DNA of 64,000 nucleotides from Chiridota heheva (taxonomy: Eukaryota > Echinodermata > Holothuroidea > Apodida > Chiridotidae). This document shows positions 31,860 through 43,300 of this stretch, in pieces. The position numbers and the translations under genes were made by a program. Below the pieces are notes generated by a model. That model had not been told where the DNA came from, made no database searches, and was given only the letters and a program-made list of their open reading frames with translations. The stretch covers positions 3,174,501-3,238,500 of the forward strand of contig JAIGNY010004520.1 in NCBI GenBank assembly GCA_020152595.1. Reading direction: 5' to 3'. Position 1 is the stretch's first letter. Every line of letters starts with the position of its first letter.

Positions 31860-32065
31860 GGACACCTTGGAATGTTGTGGTGCACGGCGACGTAACAATG
31901 CTTTTTTGACAATCTCAAACTTCAAAGGGGAAAACAAGCAGTCAGTTATTATTGTAGTTAAAGGGAGAAAAACCTATTTTTTCTCATTTTTTAACAAATA
32001 ATGGACAGAATTTATTTTTCTTCAAAAATGATGTGTATTAGATAATAGTTTCTAACAAATAAGAG
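31860..32065. repeat. Dispersed repeat shared with 17625-17815
   Basis: Blocks GTGGTGCACGG(C/T)GAC(G/A)TAAC, GAAAAACCTATTTTTT, TGGACAGAATTTATTTTTCTT and GTGTATTAGATAAT occur in the same order in both places. Same orientation, about 80 percent identity by eye. Confidence 0.65.
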
Positions 32066-32069
32066 TACC

Positions 32070-33950
32070 ATTAATTTTCATTGACTGGCTGAGGCAACAC
32101 AAAGTATGCACAAAAAACAATATCATATTGACTGTTATGATAAAGTTTCACCTCCAAGTTCGCACTGAGCCCGTACACGCTTGTGTCAACTCCGACCTTG
32201 AGAATGGTTTAAAGTGATAAATGTTGGTGGGGAGGATTTTCCTGAAGACTTTGTTGCCTCTTTACAACAAAGTAATATTCCTGAATATCTTATACAGGTT
32301 TCCTGTGGGCTATTGTCCTAAATATACTTACAAAATTCATATGATCAATAAAAGGTTTTACATTTAAAAATTTTTAAGTTGTTAAAACTTTCAAGATTAA
32401 TTGGTTGGGTTCTTCTCCCCCCCTCCCCCTTCCCTCCTCTCCATACGCTTAGGTAAAAAAATTAAGATGTGTGAATATATTTAATATTAAAAATAAAGTA
32501 AATTGGGGTGTTTGAAACCTTATGTACATTTTGGTCTGATATTGTCCCTTTATAACAATCATACGATCAGGCCTATAATATGTGATTGTAGTCAAAAGAA
32601 AAAGAAAAATTCATGGAGTAAAGGCAAAATTGATTAATGATTATCAAAATTCCTAATTCTGTTGGTTTATCCTACCTTCTGAAGTTGGGAAAGCAATTAC
32701 AAAACTAAATGAAAGTATAGAAAAGAAACATAGCTGTAAATATGCCTGTGTCAGTTATAATACCTATATTAAATGATCCAGGTAATAATTCTTGATTAAA
32801 ATGTCTTCTTCTTCTAAAAACGTATTTTCCCCTTTTTACAGCATAGTCTGCCTTACTACATTAATCATCAGTTTTGAAAGAATGGATCAGTCATTCAGGG
32901 TCCATACCTTCCTTTCTTCTTACTTTCTACTGAAAGAATGACAATTGTTTCAGATCTTTTTCAAAATTAATTATGCCTGATGTTGTTGACCTGATCTGGA
33001 ACACTGCAATCACTGAAATGAAATCACTTGGGATAAAAAATAAAAACCGTGCGCCCGCATTACTTTTCCGGCTGGGTTCGGGTGATAAGTTAATAATTTA
33101 TTTTTACAGGCCCTCATGAAAAGGTTATTCCTATTAAGATAAAACAACAAGCGCCAACCAACCCACATAATAACTTATCTAATAAAAGCTACGTTTTCAC
33201 AGACAACCAACTAAATGAATACCAATTAAATACAGGAGAAATTGTACTTTACAAGATTTTAAAAGCAAAAGCAAAAACTGGCAAAACTGAGTTGAAGACA
33301 AAAGTATATAAAAAAAATTATGTTAATATTCTTAATTAAAAAATTACACTTAAATTCAAGGTTAAGAATACAATCAATAAACTGTCCTTACATGAGTGAA
33401 AAATTAAACCGGCAGTATTAGGAAAAGTTTGAGATTGAAAATGTTGATAAAGAATAATGTTGTGGCCATGGTGCTCCCACAGATTTGCTGATCATTGTTT
33501 CTGTCTATTTAAATTATATGTATCATTCAAAAATTGTACCTCCCCCTCTTCATATGGTTTTACTAATGAAACAACCCCTGCCAAGACATATGGGACAGGT
33601 CAAAATTGAATTCTGCGCAATATTTCGCAAGCAAAATAAACTTAGCGACTGCCTAGTCTGGAAAGTGAAAAAGTTAAATAGTAAAGCCTTGAAATATGCT
33701 GGAAACAGTTTCTGCTATGCTCTAGTACATTAATGGTTTAAAATGCTCCAAAGTGTCGCCAGATGGGAACTTGGGATGCATGTGTCTTGGTGATTTGTCA
33801 CACCTTACACGATTTAAGATGTTTTCCCCATGATATTAAAAATATCCCCACTATTATATTTCATACATTTTTTTTATATGAAAAGAGCATAAACTATTTT
33901 TGTAGATTTAAAATCTAAGAAACACTTTAAAGGATTGATAATGAACAAAA
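32070..33950. other. Intergenic sequence, no gene seen
   Basis: AT-rich. A CT-rich run lies near 32413-32445. No supported coding exon on either strand. Confidence 0.4.
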
Positions 33951-33954
33951 AGTT

Positions 33955-34530
33955 AAAGGAACATATTCCCATGGATTTTCATTTTTTTTATATATGATAG
34001 AGAAAATTTGTAGAAACTGGTGAAAAAGCTATGTTAATATCTCATTCCGTTTAGAAGTTATAATAATTTAAAGAGTAGAAAAATATTCTTAAAACACCTC
34101 GTACAGTATGTCCTTCATCTTGGTGATGTCATCAAGGCAAATCCAGCACAGTTCTTATGTATTTCTTATAAATTTAATCACTTGTTTTACTGTGCAATAA
34201 CAAACAGTATTTTTAGTTTATTATAGAGATAGGGTGGAATAAATGATTTACAAGAAAACTTTTAGTTTTTGTTTTGGTGTATGTCACATTTACAATGAGA
34301 AAGAAATCCACATCATTTTTAAAGAAATCCAAAAGACGTTTTGTTGAAATTGTCTCTATGACATCACAGATGTTGCCAATCAGTCACTGTTGTCCAAATC
34401 CAAAATTTCTTTAAAATTTTGTAACTTCTAAACGGAATAAGATATTAACATAGTTTTTTCACCACTTTCTTTCTAAAAAATTTCTATCATATATGAAAAA
34501 ATGAAAATCCATGGAAATATTCCTTTAACA
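33955..34530. repeat. Inverted pair of single units of the 105-bp array family
   Basis: 33955-34080 reads AAAGGAACATATTCCCATGG, then ATTCCGTTTAGAAGTTATAA. 34425-34530 holds the same in reverse complement (CTTCTAAACGGAATAAGATA, then CCATGGAAATATTCCTTTAA). The pair could be the two ends of a roughly 570-bp palindromic element. Confidence 0.6.
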
Positions 34531-35002
34531 GAATATTTCTGCATATCTTATTCTTTCATACGTTCTTTTATACTAACCCTGAAGTTTTGTACAGAAATTA
34601 AGACCTAATTGAATCTAACTATGTGAGTAATTTTCCTACATTACTAATTACAACTTCAGTATTGCAATAAGGTGATAGATACAGTATATCGTTTTGCTGT
34701 TCTTAGCTGTAGTCTTCTACGTGTGGATCTCATTGGTGCATTGTGATTGATACTACTGGAAGTATGGCCTGTGGAAATATATACAGGTCATGTAAAGCTA
34801 GTTCATAACATTTCTGCTCATTTTGTTTTTTAAAGGCGAGTTCATATATGTCACATATCAGTATAAAATTAGCATCAACCATATTTATCACAAGAAAGAA
34901 CAAATATAAATTCTTTATGAAGACTTTAAACAACATTAATGCAGAAAAAAAAATTGGCAAATTTTAGCTTAAATTTCAAAAGTTATAGGTTTACTATAAA
35001 CA

Positions 35003-35242
35003 GTTTCTATTTTCAAAATGGATTTCTATTGTCAAAATGGACTGGAATAACGCCTTCACATGACCATTATACTCCTTTTTTGGTACTTAATAAACTCTGT
35101 AGCAGAATAACAACCAAAAATGTTCTTAGATATTCTGGTACAGAGTTTATTAAGTACTCTACCAAAAAAAGGAGTAAAATGGTAATGTGAAGGCTTTATT
35201 CCAGTCCATTTTGACAATAGAAATCCATTTTGAAAATAGAAG
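35003..35242. mobile_element. Near-perfect palindromic element, about 240 bp
   Basis: The left arm from TTTCTATTTTCAAAATGGAT, with GACTGGAATAACGCCTTCAC and TTAATAAACTCTGTA, is repeated in reverse complement in the right arm (TACAGAGTTTATTAAGTAC, then GAAGGCTTTATTCCAGTCC, then ATCCATTTTGAAAATAGAA). Arms are about 105 bp with a loop of about 30 bp. It can form a long hairpin and looks like a foldback MITE. Confidence 0.85.
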
Positions 35243-35602
35243 CTCTTTATAAGCCCATGTAGCAAAATTCCCCTCCAAATCAAATATTTTCCATTTATTT
35301 GGTCTTAAATGGCAATGTTTTAGTGATTAAAAAAAAAAAAATACCCCCTATCAAACAAAGATAATTAAGCAGCAAGCAAACAATACGTCAAGGATGGCCT
35401 GTCACAAACATTTTCATATAAAATTTTGTAAATTTTGTAAGTTTCTTTATACAAAATGATAAGTGCCCAATTTTTAAATTTTTTGTTCTGTACATTGTGA
35501 ATACAATGAAGCACCGCTATATAGAAAAAGACACACAAAATCTAACAAATGGAATTAGGTATGAGCCCAGAAGTGCCACTCATTTTGTTCTATAAAAAAA
35601 TA

Positions 35603-35608
35603 TTTATT
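35603..35608 (-). terminator. Candidate polyadenylation signal of the CYSTM1-like gene
   Basis: AATAAA on the minus strand, 1.5 kb downstream of the stop codon at 37112. If used, the 3' UTR would include the whole 53-bp array. Confidence 0.25.
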
Positions 35609-36124
35609 TTCATGGTATAAAATCAGTTTGCAGAATGCTTAGCCTGCAATAATATTTCACCACACTTCTCACATTTTGATTCTGAACCTAAGATCACCTG
35701 ATTTTCAATCACAAACCTTCCCTGCTAAGGAATTAATATTGTCGATCAGTTGATTCATGACTGCCGTCTCAAATCAAATCAAATATCTGTGAGAAGCATT
35801 TGATTATGGCATCTTCTGTCCAAACGTATAAATGGGGCTCTTGCAGAAGAACAGCTAGTAGTGCCTGTTTGCTTCATATAATTCATTTTGTTAACTGGAA
35901 TAAAGAAAGAAGAAAAGAAAATTGAATTGCTTAACCCTTACTCTCCCGGCGTCACGGTGACCGTGACAGTTACGATCCATTTTCCATTTTTTTTTTTGAG
36001 TACCTTCCCAAAATCCTATAGAGCTGCAAATAAGTTCATTCAAACCAGATTGAATAGATCTTTCATAATATGGTTATTTTGTTGGATTTGTAGGGTCATC
36101 CTGACACACTCACCTCTACATTAA

Positions 36125-37111
36125 ATCAATTGCTGAGGAAGCAGCCCAAACAGAGGGCGCACTAACCTCTACATTCAATCAATCACTCGAGAGGCAGCAT
36201 AAACAGAGGCGCACTCACTTCTACATTTAATCAATCAGGAGGCAGCATAAGCAGAGGGCGCACTCACTTCTACATTCAATCAATCAGGAGGCAGCATAAG
36301 CAGAGGGCACACTCACCTCTACATTAAATCAATTGCTCAGGAGGCAGCATAAGCAGAGGGCGCACTCCTACATTTAATCAACCACTCAGGAGGCAGCATA
36401 AGCAGAGGGCGCACTCGCCTATACATTCAATCAATTGCTCAGGAAGCAGCATAATCAGAGGGCGCACTCACTTCTACATTCAATCAATTGCTCAGGAAGC
36501 AGCATAAGCAGAGGGCGCACTCACCTCTACATGCAATCAATCGCTCAGGAGGCAGCATAAGCAGAGGGCGCACCCACTTCTACATTCAATCAATTGCTCA
36601 GGAAGCAGCATAAGCAGAGGGCGCACTCACCTCTACATTCAATCAATTGCTCAGGAAGCAGCATAAGCAGAGGGTGCACTCACCTCTACATTCAATCAAT
36701 CGCTCAGGAGGCAGCATAAGCAGAGGGCGCACCCACTTCTACATTCAATCAATCGCTCAGGAGGCAGCATAAGCAGAGGGCGCACCCACTTCTACATTCA
36801 ATCAATCAGGAGGCAGCATGAGCAGAGGGCGCACTCACCTCTACATTAAATCAATTGCTGAGGAAGCAGCATAAGCAGAGGGCGCACTAACCTCTACATT
36901 CAATCAATCACTCGAGAGGCAGCATAAGCAGAGGGCGCACTCACTTCTACATTCAATCAATCAGGAGGCAGCATAAGCAGAGGGCGCACTCACCTCTACA
37001 TTAAATTAATCGCTCAGGAGGCAGCATAAGCACAGGGCGCACTTGCCTCTACATTCAATCAATTGCTTAGGAGGCAGCATAAACAGAGGGCGCACTCACC
37101 TCTACATTCAA
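36125..37111 (-). repeat. 53-bp minisatellite derived from the CYSTM1-like last coding codons
   Basis: About 19 copies of a 53-bp unit, with the phrase GCAGCATAAGCAGAGGGCGC in each. On the minus strand most units read GTGAGTGCGCCCTCTGCTTA, then TGCTGC(T/C)TCCTGAGC(A/G)A and TTGATTGAAT. That is the same sequence that codes A-L-C-L-C-C-F-L-S-N-stop in the adjoining exon (37112-37150). Copies vary by single bases; some are 48-49 bp. Many units also carry a consensus GTGAGT. Confidence 0.92.
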
Positions 37112-37318
37112 TCAATTGCTCAGGAAGCAGCATAAGCAGAGGGCACACATGGCCATGAGGCAGCACTGGTCGGCAGTATCATCTTGTTGATGTCTTTGGT
37201 TGTCGTTTACGTATACGACAGTTCTCTCGGTGTAGCCAATGTTCTGTGGGGCAGGGGTGGCTGTGTACGGGTAACCGTACCCTTGTGGTGGTCCTTGTGG
37301 GTATGGCTGGTATGGACC
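37112..37318 (-). CDS. CYSTM1-like last coding exon
   Basis: The acceptor TTCCAG (minus) ends at 37319. The exon codes 68 residues, with GYGYPYTATPAPQNIGYTER, then TVVYVNDNQR and the Cys-rich end with six Cys among the last 17 residues. The stop TGA is at 37114-37112. The GC-richer sequence and intact frame set it apart from its surroundings. Confidence 0.85.
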   Translation of the reverse strand, partial: GPYQPYPQGPPQGYGYPYTATPAPQNIGYTERTVVYVNDNQRHQQDDTADQCCLMAMCALCLCCFLSN

Positions 37319-40300
37319 CTGGAATGTTTAAATAGGAAGTAAAGAGAAACAAAATATTAGGTCAATAATTAACAGAGGTGGGCCTAAAAAAAAACTATTT
37401 TCCACTTTGCTGTTCTGTAAATCTAATTGATTTCAGTGATTGATTGATTAAGTGGTAGAGTATGGGAACATAGGGACAAGGTGGTGCACCCCACAATCAA
37501 AGCAAAACTACAAGTGTGAACACAACATCACAGTACCAATGCATATTAAGTTGGAATACTAAACTTTGTCCTTTGCAACTTACTGCAGTTCAAACAAATA
37601 CTTCATATCTGCATTCTCATGTTGACGTTACTCTGGCTGAGTCATTAATTTCCCAGTCATTTATTAAACAAAATGTGTAATTACGTAAAAAGTCTGTAGA
37701 TGAATAATTTATCTCAACTGATAGTGATATAGATTAAAATCTATGATGAGCAAGCAGGTATTGTATTGTACACTAAAATCGGGTGCCACCCTGTCTGATT
37801 ACAAGCATTCTTGAATGGCAAAATATTAAAGTAACTTTCTTTCAGAATTATACCGAATTGGTTTTTGTTAATGCTGGTTAAAGTATCCATATACATGTAG
37901 GTCTATGGAGACCTGTACAGATTAACAGCCTATTAGAAAAGGTTTAAACTTAAAGATTAGAAGTCTATGAGTTTTGAAAAGAGCAATTTTACTTCAGAGT
38001 TCTCTGCATGGTTGTGGAGGTACTGTGCACATACAAACACACACACAAACTAACTTGACTGCATATGTTCCTGCGCCTTTCGGCAGCTGAAACATTCTGA
38101 GCTGTCTGACCATTCACATATCACATTTTTTTATTTACCAAAAAACCTCTCAGACGTTGATCAATCAGGATTTAAAAACAAAATATGTTATTTTAACATG
38201 GGTTCTTGCCGGTCTCGGTAATTTTATGGGCGAGCATGGGAAGGTGAGAAAGTAAGAGAAGATGTCATAACTTGCAGATAAAATTTGTATTACTTCATCC
38301 TGCTGGACCGAGTTAACAAGTGACTGAAGTTAGTAATTTAACATTGCATTAAAACAAAAGTCAAGAGTCATGATATACTAAAAGAAGTGACATATGAAGA
38401 AGCGGATTAGCATAAGTAATATTCTTGCAAGTTAAAAGATAATAGGAGGAATGCAGACAGTGGGAAATAGCCTCAGTAAAAGAGCTAAAGAGTAATGTAT
38501 ATTAAAACAATGATGAATAACTCTGGCTATGAATTTTCAGTTCAATGAATCCAAACTCACCAGAGTGTTTATAACTCACTGATGAAAACATCCTTTTAAA
38601 AATCCAAATGAATCCTCAGCCCCACATTACATGCATGACTTGGCCCTGCAGTAACCAAATCCACAATACCTAGCTCTTCACAACAAGTTCCACTGTGTGC
38701 ATATAGATGATTGGGAGTGTAATTACTGACGCGTAAACAGAGGTTGTGTTAGAATTTGTTGCCTGGCGTATTTGGTTACGACAAGTCCTTGAATTTCCAC
38801 GTATTTTGTCAATTTGCCATCGTTATGTACAGGGCACTGCGTAATGTACAGGGAGGGCACTGCGTAATGTACAGGGCACTGCGTAATGTACAGGGCACTG
38901 CGTAATGTACAGGGCACTGCGTAATGTACAGGGCACTGCGTAATGTACAGGGAGGGCACTGCGTAATGTACAGGGAGGGCACTGCGTAATGTACAGGGAG
39001 GGCACTGCGTAATGTACAGGGAGGGCACTGCGTAATGTACAGGGCAGCGTAATGTACAGGGCACTGCGCAATGTACAGGGAATGTACAGGGCACTGCGTA
39101 ATGTACAGGGCACTGCGTAATGTACAGGGCACTGCGTAATGTACAGGGCACCGCGTAATGTACAGGGCACTGCGTAATGTACAGGGCACTGCGTAATGTA
39201 CAGGGCACTGCGTAATGTACAGGGCACTGCGTAATGTACAGGGCACTGCGTAATGTACAGGGCACTGCGTAATGTACAGGGCACTGCGTAATGTACAGGG
39301 CACCGCGTAATGTACAGGGCACCGCGTAATGTACAGGGCAGCGTAATGCAGGGCACTGCGTAATGTACAGGGCACTGCGTAATGTACAGGGCACTGCGTA
39401 ATGTACAGGGCACTGCGTAATGTACAGGGCACTGCGTAATGTACAGGGCACTGCGTAATGTTCAGGGCACTGCGTAATGTACAGGGCACCGCGTAATGTA
39501 CAGGGCACTGCGTAATGTACAGGGCACCGCGTAATGTACAGGGCACTGCGTAATGTACAGGGCACTGCGTAATGTACAGGGCACTGCGTAATGTACAGGG
39601 CACTGCGTAATGTACAGGGCACTGCGTAATGTACAGGGCACTGCGTAATGTACAGGGCACTGCATAATGTACAGGGCACTGCGTAATGTACAGGGCACTG
39701 CATAATGTACAGGGCACTGCACGCTAGCAAAGCTTGCAAGTATTGTTAACAAACACACACACTTGTGTACATGCCTGCCTCACGAAAGTAAATGAGAGTA
39801 CAATCCTAGCTAATGATATCATTGACAATTGACAACCTGCATTCAAAACAACATTAAAACTTTCACGTACAGTGTACATGTATATACTGACTATATATAC
39901 TAGCCTATGTGTTTATGTACAGTACTTGTACTGTACAGACATGTTGAATCATTTGGCCATTAGTCTCGTAGTTGTGTCATTTTTCTTTTATTTTTGAATA
40001 ATTCAAAATCATTTTTGTGTGAAAAAAAACTTTCAATTGCATCAGAGAGGTAAGATTTTCTTTTAAATTAATGAAAACTTCTGGCGTAAAATTTCACATG
40101 CTATATCTAAATTTTACGAAGCAGGTACAACGTGTGTCATAAGGAATTTCAGTATAGCGTAATATACGACAAATTTGTTGTTAACGCGAGCCCTGTGCGT
40201 AAAATTACTGAACTATCTGTGGTGGGTTTCTTAATTGCTTCTAGCAGAGTCTAAAGTTCATACCTGCAGAAATAGAGCTTCTTGCTGGTGAAAAGATTGA

Positions 40301-43300
40301 AACTTTGTAGTGAGGATAAGGCACAATGCTTTATACCAGAATAAGGCGGGTTGACATTGATGGATAACTGATAATGTACATCACATGTTACACTGTTGTT
40401 AAAATTTGAAGACTGCTCTATGTAACCAAATGTTTAGTGGTTCTGATGCATTCTGTCATTGCTGGTTGATTTTCAAGTTTTATACTAAGCGGCATTGCAT
40501 ACCATGAAATGGTTTCGTTTGATTTGTTACTGTTTAACGGCACCACGGCAGTCAGGAGTCAAATGTGCCAAGAGGGTGTTAAAAACTAAGGTGCTTGAGT
40601 TAGGACAGAGAGGAGGGATAGAGGGAAGGGAGGAGAGAAGGTGAAATATCATGAAATATAACATATATTCATTTAGCCATACCCACCATGCACATCAGTA
40701 AAATAAAACCTCTTGACAACACTTATATGATGCAGAACATGCATACAGTGCACATTTATCACTGCTTTAAGAATTTTAAATAAAGCCCCACATACATGAC
40801 ATCACTACCAAAACAATAGGTCTCTAAAAACGGACCATAAACTCATCTGCGTACCACATACAACATGAGTGGGATGTGGGTCATTCCATATAATAAGACA
40901 GACCACATTTTTTGAAAATCGTCAGGTCATCGTCATGGATATGGCCAATTTTTTTGTTTGTACAAAGTAAACCAACTATTATGAACTTCTACTACATTTT
41001 AGGTCAATGGCGTAATTATTTTTCAAAATACAAAAGGGGTTAATTTTAAGACATGGGGCTACAAACACACCCCTTGGGAGTGGGGGACTGCGGGCACTGG
41101 GCCCGCAAAAATATGTACACACTAGCTAACAGCATAAATACACTCAATATGAAACAAAGCAGACATATGGTTGCAAAAATATGAGCATTTCAAGATATTT
41201 ACATTAGGCCTCGCCTACTCATTAATATGTATGACATCGCCACCACAAACAATAGGGCACATTTACGAACCATGGGCTATCTGTGTACCACATATAACAT
41301 GAATCCCGTGTATCCTTCTTGAGATATCGCGCTTATGAGCTTGCTGTCACAGACATGCATACAGTACATACACATGCCAGCATGACTGCATAGGTTCTTT
41401 ATGCTATTAGCATCGGAATAAAAAAATGGCCAAATCCATGATTATGCCCTGACGAGCTCTGGTTTATCTTATATGGAATGACCCATGTGTTTACAAGTTT
41501 TTTGGAGAATTTTTGCATTAAGGCACTCAAATTAGTGATAGAACCTGTTAACAACATAAGCATGTACACTGACAAATAAGGTGCAAGTATGATGCAAACA
41601 AACATATGGTTGCTATAAATTTATTCCTTTTTCAAGAGTTTGAATTTCATATTAAGCTTCCCCAACTTAGTAGTATGCTTGATATCACCATCAAAAGCAA
41701 TTGGGTACACAAACAGATAATGGGTATCCAATGTATTGTCCTTGAGTTACTACTGTATGTTTGCAAGATCTTTTCGGTAAAACTATATTCAACTCCGCCC
41801 ACTCTTATAAATGATATTTTTACCATGAATATGTAAACACTAGCTAACAACAGAAATATAGTGTTAAAGTATGAATCATAACAGACATGTAGTTGTTTTT
41901 TATATTAAGGCCCGCCTACTAATTAATACACATGACATCACCACCAAAACCAATTGGGTACATACATGGACCACGTGCTATCTGTGTACCACATATGACA
42001 TGAATCCAGTGTATCCTTTTATAAATATCGTGTTTATAAGCTCTTTTCAGAAAAATTATACTAAGCCATGCCCAGTATGCATGATAATGAAATTCAACAA
42101 TTGTATACCATGAGCATGTACACACCAGCGAAAATCATAATTAAACCAAATATGAAACAAAACATGTTGCACATGTCATCCTACCCCATGTTCCACATGA
42201 CATCCCATCCCATGTCCCACATGGCATTCCACCATGTCTCCCACATGGCATGCCACCCCATCCCTTGTCCCACATGGCATTCCACCATATGTCCCATATG
42301 GCATCCCATCCTGACCCACATGGCATGCCACCCTATATCCCACATGGATCTCATCCCATGTACCAAATGACATCCCACCCCATGTACCACATGACATACC
42401 ATCACATGCCTTGTCTCACATGGCATTCCACCATATCTCCCACATGGAATTCCACCATACAGTATGTCTCACATGGCATTCCACCATATATCTCACATGG
42501 CATTCCACCATACGTCCCACGTGGCATCCCACCTTATGTCCCACCATATGTTCCACATAGTATCTCTCCCTATTTTATGTCCCACATCCCATGTCCCCAT
42601 GACCAACTACCCTATGTCCCACATAGACTCCTACCCTATGTCACACATGGCATCCCAACATATGTCACTCTGTGTTACTCATGGCATCCCACCCCATCTC
42701 CCACATGGAATCCCACCCCATCTCCCACATGAAATCCCACCTCATGTCCCACATGACATCCCATGTCCAGCATGACATCCCATGTCCCGCATGACATCCC
42801 ACGTCCCGCATGACATCCCACGTCCCGCATGACATCCCACGTCCCGCATGACATCCCACGTCCCGCATGACATCCCACGTCCCGCATGACATCCCACGTC
42901 CCGCATGACATCCCACGTCCCGCATGACATCCCACGTCCCGCATGACATCCCACGTCCCGTATGACATCCCACGTCCCGCATGACATCCCACGTCCCGCA
43001 TGACATTACATGTCCCACATGACATCCCATGTCCCATATGACATCCCATGTCCCAGATGACATCCCATGTCCCACATGACATACCATGTCCCACATGACA
43101 TCCCATGTCCTACATGACATCCCATGTCGCACATGACATCACATCCCATGTCCCACATGGCATCCCACCCCATATTCCACATGACATCTCATAGGCTCCA
43201 TAAGAAGTCTCATCCTAGTTATCACAGTCCCTAAATGATCATGCAATGTATGAAAGTGTCATAATAACACATGGTATATATTATACCATATGGCATGGCC

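Noticed and set aside
38723..39758. Open frames up to 338 codons on the minus strand
   Set aside because: Produced by a 19-bp satellite that has no stop in that orientation; all three frames are open and there is no domain.
42141..43132. Open frames on both strands (up to 160 codons)
   Set aside because: Products of the 19-bp satellite CATGACATCCCACGTCCCG.
38820..43190. CRISPR-like regular repeats
   Set aside because: Units are head-to-tail without unique spacers, and the context is eukaryotic.
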